DNA of 64,000 nucleotides from Stigmatella ashevillena (GTDB lineage Bacteria; Myxococcota; Myxococcia; Myxococcales; Myxococcaceae): NCBI RefSeq assembly GCF_028368975.1, contig NZ_JAQNDM010000002.1, positions 9,356,425 to 9,420,424 of the forward strand, read 5' to 3'. Shown piece by piece: positions 41,501 to 49,608 of this stretch (position 1 is its first letter; each line of letters starts with the position of its first letter). The notes under the pieces were generated by a model. It saw only the letters and a program-made list of their open reading frames with translations, ran no database searches and was not told where the DNA came from. The position numbers and the translations under genes were made by a program.

Positions 41501-43455
41501 ATCGCCGCGCTGGGCGGGGGCAGGCCCTGGTTGATGAAGAACTGGCGCACCAGCGCCGCGCCGCCGGCGACCGCCGGGGTGGAGTGGCTGGTGCCGGAGG
41601 AGGCCGTGTACCACTGCTGTCCCACCGGGTAGTAATTGTTCTGGGGCCCGCCGCAAACGCCTTCGGCGGAGAAGCAGCTGAGCGCCTTGCCATTCGCGAC
41701 CGCGGGCGGGTTGGCGCGCTGGCCCGCGTCCTGGGCCACGCCTCCGGCCACGTGCGTGCCGGGAGCCATGAGGTCCGGCTTCTTGCGGCCGTCGGCGGTA
41801 GGGCCCCGGCTGGAGAAGGAGGCAATGTCGCTGAGGCTGTTGGCTTCGTTGTCGGTGGTGTCGCAAAGGTCCGCGGCGCCAAAGGCCCGCACGTTTTCGG
41901 AGGCCCCTACGGTGATGACGTTCTTGGCGGTGCCGGGGGTGCCCACGGAGCCGGCGGTCGAACCGTCGTTCCCCGCGGCGAAGAGGATGACCATCTCCTG
42001 GTTGCCCGGGACAGGCACGGCCGAGCCGGTGGGCTGCGCATCGCGCACCAGCGCGTCATAGGCCTGGGCGTCCACGTCATAGCTGTCGTCCGACGCGCCC
42101 CAGCTGTTGCTGCTGATGCGCATGCCATCGCGGTACGCGCGCGACTGGAGATCCTCGTAGTCGGGGTTGGTGAAGTTGTCGGGATCGAACACCACGGAGG
42201 AGCCCACCTTCACGAAGGGCGCCACGCCCAGGCCGTGGGTGAAGCCCGTCTCATCGGTGTAGGGCGCGCCGGTCAGGCTGGAGTAGCCCGCGACGATGTG
42301 GGCGTTCAGGGTGCCGTGGCCATCGCAGCCCTGAAGCGTGCTGCCGGAGTTCGCGGTGCCCTCCAGGCGGTTGTAGACGACGCGGCCCGCGGAGGAGATG
42401 TCACCGGCGGTGTACAGCCCGAAGTGGTTGGGCACCGGGGTGCCGTTGTCCAGGCCGCTGTCCGACACATCCACGCCGAAGCCGGAAGCGGTGAACTGCG
42501 CCTGTGTGAAGCCCTTGGACGCCAGCCACGCCAGGTAGCCCGGCCCGGAGGGCGCATCGCCAGTCACTTGGCCGGCGAGGATCATGTTCTGCCGCTCGTC
42601 GACCTTCTTCGGCGTGAAGGACGGCTGGATGGACACCACGTCCGGCCGGGCGGCGATCTCATAGAGCTGCGGGAGCGTCAGGGAGGCGGTGACGTTGACG
42701 TAGCCCAGCACCTCGCGAATCCGCCCATCGCGCGACTGGAGCTGGCGGATGAGGGCCAGCGTCGTCTCGTTCGCCTCGCCGTCCTGCACGAGCTGGATGG
42801 TGTAGGTGGACGTGGCGGCTCTGAAGAGGGCGGGGTGGAGCTTGTAGTCGTTCAGGTAGTCGCCATTCCACTGAACGGTGCGGGCCGCGCGCACGTGGGT
42901 CTCCAACCGGTCCATCGTGCCCGCGTCGCCATAGACCAGGTAGGCGTTGTGGGGGATGTAGGTGATGATCTGGACCCCGGTGTCCTCCAACGCCCGGTAC
43001 CACTCGGGCTGGATGGGCCCTGCGAACTGCACCAGGTGCAGACTCTTGCCCGCGGTGCGGGCCTTCATCCCGCGCAGGGACTGGCCGTGCGCCGAGGCGG
43101 TGTCGATGACGCCCGCGTTCAGCAGCAACTGGTTGGAGTCATCCTTCAACTCCACGCTCTCGGTGGCGGAGAGGGCGGCGAGCGCCGCGTCATCCACCTG
43201 CACCAGCTTGAAGGACCCGTAGTCGCCAATCACCTGGTGGGGCGTGCCGCTCTTCTCCCAGCGCGCGGCCTGCTCGGCGCTGAGCTGGACTTTGTGGAGC
43301 GAGGCCTCCGCGCGGTACCCCTCGGACGGCGCAAGCGAGGGGGAACTTCCAGAGCCTTCGCAGGCCAGCAAGGCCATGAGCCAGACGGCTCCGAGCGCCT
43401 GGGCGCTGCGCGCACGAGGACCCCGTCCGGAAGACCGGGTTGCGGATGTAGTCAT
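35590..43455 (-). CDS. Giant subtilisin-like protease with Ig-like repeats and MYXO-CTERM-type tail
   Basis: This protein has 2621 residues. The N-terminus has a lipobox-like L-L-A-C (Cys about 32), then a propeptide-like region to about residue 300. The S8 peptidase domain has catalytic Asp in VDVSDSGLDNG (about 328), His in CDGHGTLNAH (about 378), Asn in FAAGNDGS (about 497) and Ser in SSGTSHSTPAVAGG (about 622). Fibronectin-like and carbohydrate-binding-like regions follow to about 1250. Then come about ten Ig-like repeats of 100 residues (G-T-L-S-G-T, G-V-A-T-F, G-T-G-Y-T-L) up to about 2290 and three more Ig units. The end is GGCGCGATSS, a membrane helix and RRRRAQAA, the MYXO-CTERM pattern for surface sorting. 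Probably a cell-surface or released protease. Confidence 0.92.
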   Translation of the reverse strand: MTTSATRSSGRGPRARSAQALGAVWLMALLACEGSGSSPSLAPSEGYRAEASLHKVQLSAEQAARWEKSGTPHQVIGDYGSFKLVQVDDAALAALSATESVELKDDSNQLLLNAGVIDTASAHGQSLRGMKARTAGKSLHLVQFAGPIQPEWYRALEDTGVQIITYIPHNAYLVYGDAGTMDRLETHVRAARTVQWNGDYLNDYKLHPALFRAATSTYTIQLVQDGEANETTLALIRQLQSRDGRIREVLGYVNVTASLTLPQLYEIAARPDVVSIQPSFTPKKVDERQNMILAGQVTGDAPSGPGYLAWLASKGFTQAQFTASGFGVDVSDSGLDNGTPVPNHFGLYTAGDISSAGRVVYNRLEGTANSGSTLQGCDGHGTLNAHIVAGYSSLTGAPYTDETGFTHGLGVAPFVKVGSSVVFDPDNFTNPDYEDLQSRAYRDGMRISSNSWGASDDSYDVDAQAYDALVRDAQPTGSAVPVPGNQEMVILFAAGNDGSTAGSVGTPGTAKNVITVGASENVRAFGAADLCDTTDNEANSLSDIASFSSRGPTADGRKKPDLMAPGTHVAGGVAQDAGQRANPPAVANGKALSCFSAEGVCGGPQNNYYPVGQQWYTASSGTSHSTPAVAGGAALVRQFFINQGLPPPSAAMTKAYLMNSARYMTGVGANDNLFSNNQGMGLMDLGMSFDGASRVLSDQETPQLFTATGQSRTFVGGVVDPTKPFRATLAWTDAPGSTTGSAWKNNLDLAVTIGGATYKGNVFTRGTSVTGGGTDDRNNVESVFLPAGTTGSYTLTVTATNINSDGVPGNGSALDQDFALIVYNTCSTVGATPTGVTATTAGDNRIDLNWTPNGESTQYAVYRATTAGGPYTQVARVAAPPYADTTVSGGPTYYYVVRGVVCAESANSNEASATATGACTLPPTFAGVSSVTNAATSTCGTTVAWSAATPVCGGTLSYSVYRSTDAAFTPSAANLIASGVTGTGFADTLNLTHGTVYHYVVRATETALVTVAETNTVKKSSVASGAVTPGVRYFDDFDGNRPANAAAYWIASASQGSAATLNIVTGCRYQSATKAYRFGSTSTACGTVYPNSTQAILSLGGNGTVASTINGFSIPASALSPEMTFNVWYDIELNYDGVYLAYNTTGATGTWIAVSDAVSTTAPYISAGGYDGVLTTNVSLRVWTGANKGANGALKPVTVNMKALAGKKVWFAFRTYADNIYNAEGFYVDDVRITADAVATCTASTPPPGPAVSYRLSALPTSSPAGTPVTFTVTALDAVGQTATGYTGSASFTSTDAQAVLPPTTAFTAGVASNVPITFKTLGTQSVTATSTAEPSLTHSASTTVTAGAATRLVFTVQPSNALAGASLSPAVKVGLVDAFGNAVTTGSNSVTLALGANPSGGTLSGTATATMSAGVATFSTLSINKIGTGYTLVASATGLTGATSAGFQITPAAASKLVFLTQPSSGSAGVALTPAAQVAVLDRFDNPTASTANVTAALNTNPAGGTLAGTLTVAAVNGVATFGTLSINKVGTGYTLKATSGTLTQAISNAFNITAGAPTRVRFTQQPSSAAAGATITPAVQATLQDAFGNTAVQSTLPISVALGSNPGGGTLSGTTTVDAVAGVASFSTLSVNRSGAGYTLVASATGLTPDTSTAFTITAGAPALLVFTASPSAHVTSGAAFPAQVEVRDGNGNVVTGSPLQVTLSLTSADGATLSGTTVVTTVNGVASFTGLSVDKVGTGYQLQADAPGLPSATSPAFGVEPGPAAALTFLTQPSTTASGALITPSVRVALQDAHGNTVTTSSAALTLALETPVPGATLGGTKTVAALNGVATFADLTVDKKGTGYLLKASSGALSATSAGFDVTAGPAARLVFRAAPANTQAGQVLGSLEVEFQDLEGNRDTNATAQVTLSLGGATGGTLQGTSTVAAVSGVAIFEDLSIREAAEGYTLTAQSAGLPEVISAAFDITPGSAAALAFRVQPGNGVAGAVLTPPVKVAITDAYGNTVPDAAQAVTLALDTNPSGGALGGTLTVDALQGVATFENLSIQRAGTGYTLTASATSLTSATSTAFDVLASAPSRLAFKLQPQSASAGSTLGTVSVEFQDAQGNPVASALPVNLSLQGASSATLMGTPTVDALNGVATFNDLSIRQVGTGYRLRAQADGVTEATSTAFDITPGAAAALAFTVQPGLGQVNTAFNPAVRVSVQDAFGNLVTGSTSAVTMALGANPGGGTLSGTKTVAAVNGVATFADLALNRAAQGYTLTASTDALPTVTSNAFTIVEQLVAQLVFRPLPDSGRFTAGAPFTVQVEVQDAQGNALPYDGLTVTLSLGENASNGTLSGPSTATTVHGVATFEGLALRKAASRYTLLASAPGALGATSSPFAVIAGPAARLTLELPASVTTGQAVTLSAHAVDAHDNLAEAYGGTVQATSTDPQALLPAPVAFVQGALPSGVSVTFTGPGLTALTLTDTENPLLTVTAQTTVTAFLQPTVVVTAPTDGATVSGKVTLTAEGTVDAGTTLAQLTLLVDGKQIATGTDTVLTATWDSGTVPAGVHVITAVITDSAGNTANSVPVNVTVQEKESSGGCGCGATSSADAGFWLGLLLLSRYALGRRRRAQAA
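36600..39420 (-). repeat. About ten 300-bp repeats coding the protease's Ig-like domains
   Basis: Repeats of 290-310 bp code for a beta-sandwich unit with recurring motifs such as VDAFGN/LQDAHGN, LSGTxTV and GVATFxxLSI. Units vary by 30-50 per cent by eye, so this is an old array, unlike the recent repeats at 9904 and 5271. Confidence 0.8.
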
Positions 43456-43701
43456 GATGTGTGAACCCCGAGAACGGCTACCGCGAGCGTGGAACGCCGA
43501 GGTGACCGCGTGAGCGCCGGTGGCTGAGCACTTCGAGCGGGATAGACAAACTTTCAGTCCGGCTTGAAGAACTGTGCACGATTAAATACAAAATTTCAAT
43601 GCACCTGCCGGTGTTTCATTTTTTGAGAAAGAAACACAGAGCAACCAGTTGAAAGGTTGTCTTGTTTTTCAGGGAGTGTTTGGCTTTACGAGTTCCCATT
43701 G
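43456..43701. other. Intergenic region downstream of tetR and upstream of the protease
   Basis: 246 bases, AT-rich in the middle. It must hold the protease promoter on the minus strand. A GTGTTTC, 13-base T-rich loop, GAAACAC dyad at 43611-43637 may end the SMR/tetR transcript. No gene seen. Confidence 0.4.
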
Positions 43702-44301
43702 TCATGCGGTCGCGATGCTCTCGAGGAACTCGCGCAGGCGCATCCGGATCAGGGGGGCGACGGGCGCCCCCTCACTGAGCGCGCTCACCACCGCTCCATC
43801 CAGGATGGCGAGCACCAATTGGGGGCTGGGACGGCGCGGACTTTGGGGCATCGCGGCCGAGATGAGCTCCACCAAGGCCTTGTCGAGATGTCCGCGCCCC
43901 CCGGCGAGCGCCGCCGCGAGGGCTGTCCGACGCCCGCAGGCCAGCAGCAGCTCGTAGTGGGCCTGGATCGAAGCCCTGCCCCCGGGCGGAAGCATGGCCT
44001 GAGGGACCCACCGGGCCAGGTCCGGGAGTGCTGGGGGGGGGCGCACGCGCCGCGTGGTGCGCTGGACTTGCTCCACCCACCGGTGCAGCAGCTCCGTCAG
44101 GGCCTCGGCGATGAGTTCATCCAGGCAGGAGAAGTAATAGGTGACGGCGGCGAGCGGCACCTCTGCCTCCTCGGCGACGGAGCGGGCGCTCACGGCATCG
44201 AGGCCGCGCTCCAGCAGCACGCGGATGGTTCCCTGGATGAGCTGAGCCCTGCGCCGCCGCCCCCGCTCCTGGCGTGTGCCCCGGGCGCCCGGGGGGGCCA
44301 T
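43702..44301 (-). CDS. TetR-family transcriptional regulator
   Basis: This 199-residue protein has a TetR-type helix-turn-helix at about residues 20-65 (R-R-A-Q-L-I-Q-G-T-I-R-V-L-L-E-R-G, then ARSVAEEAEVPLAAVTYYFS). A longer helical ligand-binding domain follows. Its ATG overlaps the stop of the SMR gene (TGATG), so both are translated from one message. A perfect 16-bp dyad just upstream of the SMR gene is the obvious operator, giving self-regulation. The ligand is unknown. Confidence 0.9.
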   Translation of the reverse strand: MAPPGARGTRQERGRRRRAQLIQGTIRVLLERGLDAVSARSVAEEAEVPLAAVTYYFSCLDELIAEALTELLHRWVEQVQRTTRRVRPPPALPDLARWVPQAMLPPGGRASIQAHYELLLACGRRTALAAALAGGRGHLDKALVELISAAMPQSPRRPSPQLVLAILDGAVVSALSEGAPVAPLIRMRLREFLESIATA

Positions 44302-44624
44302 CAGTGGCCGCCTTCGGTCAGGGCAAGTCCGACGACGCCGGTGATGATGAATCCAATGCAGAGGAGCTTCACCGCGGAGACCGCCTCGCCGAACAGGAGA
44401 ATGCCGAGCGTGGCGGTCAACGCCGCGCCGATGCCCGTCCACACGGCATAGGAGGGCCCCACCGGCAGGGTTTTCATCGCCCAGGCCAGTCCTCCAAAAC
44501 TCACCAGTGCCAGCACCACAAACGTCACGCTGGGCGCCAGGCGGGTGAAGCCCTCGGACTTCTTGAGCGCAATCGCCCACCCAGATTCCAGCACCCCCGA
44601 GATGATCAGCACGAACCAGGCCAT
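44301..44624 (-). CDS. SMR-family exporter, SugE/Gdx type
   Basis: This 107-residue four-helix small multidrug resistance protein has the key Glu in helix 1 (V-L-E-S-G-W-A), G-F-T-R-L, W-A-M-K-T-L-P-V-G and Y-A-V-W-T-G-I-G. These match the SugE/Gdx branch, which exports guanidinium and some quaternary amines as antiparallel dimers in the inner membrane. No guanidine riboswitch is evident upstream; instead a TetR gene follows and a long dyad precedes it. I start at ATG 44624 after GAAGGGAG. SMR identity is sure; branch and substrate are inferred. Confidence 0.9.
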   Translation of the reverse strand: MAWFVLIISGVLESGWAIALKKSEGFTRLAPSVTFVVLALVSFGGLAWAMKTLPVGPSYAVWTGIGAALTATLGILLFGEAVSAVKLLCIGFIITGVVGLALTEGGH

Positions 44625-44630
44625 GGGACT

Positions 44631-44666
44631 CCCTTCAAAGTGGTACGGGTGTACCACTTTGAAGGG
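44631..44666 (-). promoter_or_regulatory. Perfect 16-bp inverted repeat, probable TetR operator
   Basis: CCCTTCAAAGTGGTAC, spacer GGGT, GTACCACTTTGAAGGG. It starts 7 bases upstream of the SMR start codon and includes its ribosome-binding GAAGGG. It fits a TetR-family operator; if transcribed, the RNA hairpin would hide the ribosome-binding site. Confidence 0.75.
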
Positions 44667-44779
44667 GAAGACGAAATGGGGCTGCCCGTCGCAAGACACC
44701 GCGTCGCTTTCGGATGACGGTGCGTCCTGCCTCTGGGGGCGCATGGAACGGAGCCCCACCTCGGGACTTCATTCAGGGA

Positions 44780-47700
44780 CTACTGGCAGACCAGTGGGTT
44801 GGGCATGCCCGCCGCGGCCATGCGATCCACCTCCAGCAACACCACCAGCTCATCCGCCGAGTCCAAGGGGTTGCTGGACAGGCCACGCAAGCCGGTCACG
44901 TCGAACGTCACGGTCGTAAAGGGGGAGAGCCCCTCTCCAGTGGCCGTTTGCTCCTGCTCGGGCAGCGCCAGCTCCTGAGACTGGAATGCCGACAGCGCCT
45001 CCGTGGTGAGCCCGAAGAGCAAGCGGGATTGACCCACCAGCCATTGCGGATTCTCCATGCTGTACGTCTTGAGCCCCACCTCGCTCGGGAATGTCAGGGA
45101 CGAGCCATAGCGCGTCGCCGAGCGCAGGAACTGAGAGTTGAGGTTGGTGTTGCCCGAGGCGGCCGAGCCACCGCGGACGAAGTACAGCGCCATCCGGTGC
45201 AGCACGGGCGTGGATTCCGTGCACTGGAGCAGGCCCGCCGAGGCCCCGATGGCGGTGTAGAGATCCTCCGGGGTGAGCTGGATGCTGAACTTCATCGGCT
45301 GGGTGGTGTCCTGCGGCATGAGGCTGTCCCAGAGGGCGGTGGTGCGCTCGACGCTCGCCTTGCGCCACGGCGATTGCGCCACGTTCCTCCCAGGCCGCGG
45401 GAAGCTCAGCGCGACCTTCGTGAGGGACGGTACCTGCGTGGAGATGCGGGCGTTGGCCAGCCCGCTTTGGATGCTGTTGACAGCATCCAGGGCCTTGTTG
45501 GACAGGTTCACGTACGAGTCCGTCCAGTCGGCCGTCACCAGCTGCGTCAGCTTCGGCTCCGTCTTGAGGGTGGGCAGCATGTTCGGGTAGCGCAGGTCGA
45601 TCACCGGGTACAGGTAGTCGGTGACCAAGAGGCTCAGCCCGTTGGCCGCGTCCCGCAGCCGTTCGCCATCCAGGTTGCGCAGGCTCCAGGCAGGCACCAG
45701 CCGCAGCATGCGGCCCACCTCTGCGGCGGACTCCAAGTCGTTGGCCATGTTCTCCAACTCCAGCAGTGTCAGCTGCATGCCCCGCTCGACGGAGCGGATC
45801 TCCACCTTGCGCTCCATCCGCGCCAGCTCCTTGCTGAGGAAGGCGTTGTAGAGCGACATCAGCGAGGGCGGGAATTGCTCGAGATCACACTGGGCGCACT
45901 CCACGTGGAGCTGCGCCAGGGCGGCATCTCGCCGGGCATTGAGATCCTGGGGCAACACGCGGCCCTGGGCCACGAACTGCTCGGTCGAGTCACGCAGGTG
46001 CGTCAGGGTCTTGCCCATCGCTTTGCCCACCGCGACCGCCGCCGTACCAGCCGGTACCAGTTGCTGCACCGATACGCTCAGCGAGTGAGAGGTGTCCGGC
46101 GCGCAGGTCGCCGAATCGTTCACCACCAGGTACACGTCCACTCCCGGATCCGGAATGCCCTGTGGCAGTCCCGGCGCCGCACCGATGATCAGGGTGCTGG
46201 CCGGGGACTGGAGCACATGGATGTCGCGGATGGCCCCCCGTGCCGTGCTGCCCTTCTCCACTTCCACCATCAGGAGGCTGCCCGCCGGCAGCCTGGGGAA
46301 GGGGGTTCCCTGCACTCGGATGCCCGTGGTGTAGGCCGCGGAGGTGCGCGACTCCAAGCCAGATGACTCATCCGAGGAATCACGCCAGCCGCTCTCGTTG
46401 GCCATGCAGGAGTCCGCGCTCGCGTAAGCGCTCATCGACACGCCGAAGGCCTCGGCGAAGATGCCACCCAGGGTGACCTCGGCCTTGACGCCCGCGCAGG
46501 CCTTGTCCGCGAAGGAGGCCGACTCATAAGACGTGCTGTTGTTGGATTGGGCCGAGAACACGCCGTTCTGGTGCGACACCAGGTACCCCTCGGGGCCCGT
46601 CACCGGCGCGCTGCCGATGCCCCCGTAGCCTCCCGTCGAGGGGCTGAGGAAACTGGCGTTCCGCAATGCGCATGAGGGGGACCACTGGCCCATCACGCTC
46701 ACATTCACCATGTCGCCCGCCTGGGTCGACAGCTTCCAGACGCCCGTGCCTCCCTGCACGGCGAAGGTGGTGACGTCATCCACGCTGTTCGAAGGAATGA
46801 ACCGAGCGTTGCCTGCGGACAGACTGAACACGTGCGGGGGGCCCCGTTGGATCGCCAGTCGATCCAGATCTGCCTCCTCCGCCTGGAGCAGCGTGTTGAA
46901 GCTGTTGGCGAAGTCCGAGAAGGCGGCCTCCTCGATCGACGCGTTGACGCGCAGACCCACCAGATCCTCGGCGAGTTGGCTGAACTGGGTGGCTTTATGC
47001 TCGATGTTCGAAGCCAGTGTTTGCTGGCTCTGCGTGTTGCTCATCTCCGAAACGCGTGCGTTGAGGTAGGTGTTCCGGTTGGACTGGTAGTCGCCGATGG
47101 CATTCTGCAGATCCAGCTTGCGCGTGCTGATCTGAAGGTCCAACTGTTGCTGCTTCCGTTCCTGGATGCCCATGTGCAGCGAGTTGTGGGCGGTGGACAG
47201 GAAGATGCCGGAGGCGTTGTAGCTCTGCGTGCGGGCTTTGCCATCCTGGAGCAGGCGGGCGACGGCCACCGCCGGTTCAGGCAGCGAGGCGGACTGTGTC
47301 AGCAGCGCGGGGGTGTAGGGGCCCGTGCCCAGCGCCAGGGTGACGGCGTTCTGGAAGTCCAGGTGCCGCTGCTGGAGCAGGCTGAAGAGGGCCCGCCACT
47401 CCTGTCGGCGGGCGCTGGGCGCTGCGGCCAGGAGGGTCGCGTTGTTCACCGCCGCCTGGAGGGCTGTGGCGTCGCCCATGGAGCCGAAGAGATTCCACAG
47501 CTCACTGACCTCGGTCTTCACCGCGCCGGCGGCGCAGCCCTTGAAGCGGCAGCCCAGGTCATGCAGCCGGCTGAAGTCCTCGATGCGGTCATGAAGGCCG
47601 TGCATGCCATCTCCCAGCAGCACCAGCAGCGGCGGGCCCTGCAGGGGGAGCTGCGTCGAGCTGGCGGGCGGCTGCAGCGCTGCGGCCAGCACCGCCGCGT

Positions 47701-49426
47701 CTGTTTGGAGACCGGTGTTGAATGGGTCCACCACGCCGGCATTGAGCTGCGAGCTGCTGCCGTCGAGCAGGCCTCCTTGATACAGACCCTTCCAGAAGAT
47801 GCTGAACGTCTTGCTCGTGTCCTTCCAGAGATGCTCGTCGCCGGCCGGAGTGGGGTAGAGGTGCTGGCGCGCCGCGCCGTACCACCGGTTGAGGGTAGCA
47901 AGCTTCGCCTGGAGTTCCACATGGTCCGGACGGAGGTTGGCGTCGCGCTTGAGCGAGGAGACACTGCGCTCGAGCACGCCCTGCCAGGCCCCACGCCAGG
48001 CTTCGCGGTAGGCCTCGCCCTGGCAGAGTGGCTCGCCCAACGCCGCCACGTCATCCGCCAGGTCGATGCAGGTGTCGATGCCCGTATAGGCCGCCGGGGC
48101 CGGGACATGCGAGGCCGTGAGCCGCATGCACATGTCCAGCTGGGCGTCCAGGGTGGCACGGTTGAAGGTGCAAGCCCTGCTCACGCTGGGCGGAGTGAAG
48201 GAGACGCCGCAGTCGCGCTTCGCGGCGGGGTGGCTCACGTAGTACCCGCGGATCTGCTCCTGCTGCGTTTGGGTGAGCAGATGACCCTTCATCTCATAGA
48301 GGAGCTTCAGGTTGCTCACCAGTTTCGCCGTCAGCGCGGCGCGGTCCACGCCCGCGGGCGGCGCGCCCTCGGGGTAGACGGTGGTCATGCGGGTACTGAG
48401 GCAGGCGTACTTGGCCGCCGCTTCCGCGGTGTTGTCCGCCAGGGACGACAGCGGCTTGTCCTCGCACGTCGTGCAGGAAAGCGGCTGCGAGAAGTCATTG
48501 ACGTCAAATGAGTCCGGCGCAGCCACGTTCGTCTGGCGGGCAACCCATTCCGTCTGAGCCTCCGTCCACGCCTGTGCCATGGACTTGCTGGGCGCCGTGT
48601 AGCGCTTGGCCGGACCGCAGTCCGTGGCCGAAGCCGCCAGCCCGTGACTGGAGTGACGGCAGGTGTTGTAGATGGGCTTGGTAGTGTCGTCACAGCTCCA
48701 GCCCGTACCGCAGACGGAGCCTGTCCCCGTGTTGTACGTCTTCGGGACGAAGTTGAGGGTGAAGCTGCAGGTGCTGGGCGCTCCTTCGGTGTTGGGGGCA
48801 GAGTAGGAGCCGATCTTGATCAGCCCACCGGTGTAATTATGCGGAGAGGGCCAGGTGTTCGCCTTGGCGATGGCGGCATTCCGGCACGGGGTGCTGTAGT
48901 CCCATACCTCGATGGTCTCGCAAACCACCTTGCGGATCTCGATGTCGTAGTAGCAGTCTTCTTCGGAGGAGACGAGCGTGCCCTGGATGGTCTGCGTGAA
49001 GCTGCGCGTCTCGGTTGCCTGGACTCCGAAGGAGTGGTGCTGGCACGAGGGGTAGCAGGTCTTCTGCTGATAGTCCTGGATGGTGCACGCGCTGTCGGCC
49101 TTCGCCGTGTAGCACTTCAGACCGTACTCAATGGGGCCCGCGCACACCTGGGTGGCGGTCGTAGAGCCCGGCGGCCAGCTGAAGTCGCTGGTGGAGCACG
49201 AAGCGGCAAGGGCCTGCTCTTCGACGGCGAGCGCCTGCTCCAGGACGGCTTCGTTCTCGATGGGGGTACCACCGCAGGCCACCAGGAAGAGGCAGACCGC
49301 ACCGTGGAACCATGGGGTGTGCGTCCACAGGAGGGACGTGAGGGATGTCTCTCCGGACGCGTGAGGGGAATGACGTCGGGCCGTACTGAGTCGGCCCGAC
49401 GGAACTTGGGACTTCGTCGATGGCAT
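44780..49426 (-). CDS. Very large lipoprotein, divergent partner of the RHS gene
   Basis: This 1548-residue protein has a lipoprotein signal (lipobox L-V-A-C, Cys about 51) after a long basic N-terminus. The first 320 residues are Cys-rich with paired CxxC-like motifs. The middle and C-terminal parts are long helices and coiled-coil-like stretches (for example QQQLDLQISTRKLDLQNAIG), then a beta-rich region near 870-1070, then helices again. I do not recognise a family; some central helical stretches recall Tc-toxin A components, but the match is weak. It is divergent from, and probably works with, the SpvB/RHS protein, for which an outer-membrane or surface partner would make sense. Confidence 0.75.
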   Translation of the reverse strand: MPSTKSQVPSGRLSTARRHSPHASGETSLTSLLWTHTPWFHGAVCLFLVACGGTPIENEAVLEQALAVEEQALAASCSTSDFSWPPGSTTATQVCAGPIEYGLKCYTAKADSACTIQDYQQKTCYPSCQHHSFGVQATETRSFTQTIQGTLVSSEEDCYYDIEIRKVVCETIEVWDYSTPCRNAAIAKANTWPSPHNYTGGLIKIGSYSAPNTEGAPSTCSFTLNFVPKTYNTGTGSVCGTGWSCDDTTKPIYNTCRHSSHGLAASATDCGPAKRYTAPSKSMAQAWTEAQTEWVARQTNVAAPDSFDVNDFSQPLSCTTCEDKPLSSLADNTAEAAAKYACLSTRMTTVYPEGAPPAGVDRAALTAKLVSNLKLLYEMKGHLLTQTQQEQIRGYYVSHPAAKRDCGVSFTPPSVSRACTFNRATLDAQLDMCMRLTASHVPAPAAYTGIDTCIDLADDVAALGEPLCQGEAYREAWRGAWQGVLERSVSSLKRDANLRPDHVELQAKLATLNRWYGAARQHLYPTPAGDEHLWKDTSKTFSIFWKGLYQGGLLDGSSSQLNAGVVDPFNTGLQTDAAVLAAALQPPASSTQLPLQGPPLLVLLGDGMHGLHDRIEDFSRLHDLGCRFKGCAAGAVKTEVSELWNLFGSMGDATALQAAVNNATLLAAAPSARRQEWRALFSLLQQRHLDFQNAVTLALGTGPYTPALLTQSASLPEPAVAVARLLQDGKARTQSYNASGIFLSTAHNSLHMGIQERKQQQLDLQISTRKLDLQNAIGDYQSNRNTYLNARVSEMSNTQSQQTLASNIEHKATQFSQLAEDLVGLRVNASIEEAAFSDFANSFNTLLQAEEADLDRLAIQRGPPHVFSLSAGNARFIPSNSVDDVTTFAVQGGTGVWKLSTQAGDMVNVSVMGQWSPSCALRNASFLSPSTGGYGGIGSAPVTGPEGYLVSHQNGVFSAQSNNSTSYESASFADKACAGVKAEVTLGGIFAEAFGVSMSAYASADSCMANESGWRDSSDESSGLESRTSAAYTTGIRVQGTPFPRLPAGSLLMVEVEKGSTARGAIRDIHVLQSPASTLIIGAAPGLPQGIPDPGVDVYLVVNDSATCAPDTSHSLSVSVQQLVPAGTAAVAVGKAMGKTLTHLRDSTEQFVAQGRVLPQDLNARRDAALAQLHVECAQCDLEQFPPSLMSLYNAFLSKELARMERKVEIRSVERGMQLTLLELENMANDLESAAEVGRMLRLVPAWSLRNLDGERLRDAANGLSLLVTDYLYPVIDLRYPNMLPTLKTEPKLTQLVTADWTDSYVNLSNKALDAVNSIQSGLANARISTQVPSLTKVALSFPRPGRNVAQSPWRKASVERTTALWDSLMPQDTTQPMKFSIQLTPEDLYTAIGASAGLLQCTESTPVLHRMALYFVRGGSAASGNTNLNSQFLRSATRYGSSLTFPSEVGLKTYSMENPQWLVGQSRLLFGLTTEALSAFQSQELALPEQEQTATGEGLSPFTTVTFDVTGLRGLSSNPLDSADELVVLLEVDRMAAAGMPNPLVCQ

Positions 49427-49427
49427 G

Positions 49428-49447
49428 GGGATTCCTCCGGGAATCCC
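49428..49447 (-). promoter_or_regulatory. Hairpin over the ribosome-binding site of the large lipoprotein gene
   Basis: GGGATTCC, 4-base loop, GGAATCCC, ending 2 bases before the ATG on the minus strand; the GGAGG ribosome-binding site lies in its loop and second arm. May lower or control translation. Confidence 0.45.
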
Positions 49448-49608
49448 TTCTTGAACGGCATTCCCCTGGAATCTTCCCGGTGGACCGATATTCGAAGCGA
49501 TTCTCTTCGGGTTTGCTGGTGGCGGAGCTCCGAGCCGCTCTTCCGGGAAGATCCGGGACGCCTGTCGTTCAGGACTCAGCTCACCTCTCTTCTGAAAGTG
49601 TTTCGATC

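Noticed and set aside
35590-43464. Several long plus-strand frames opposite the giant protease
   Set aside because: Composition (Ala/Gly/Arg/Val) and repetition follow from the GC-rich repeats on the real strand.
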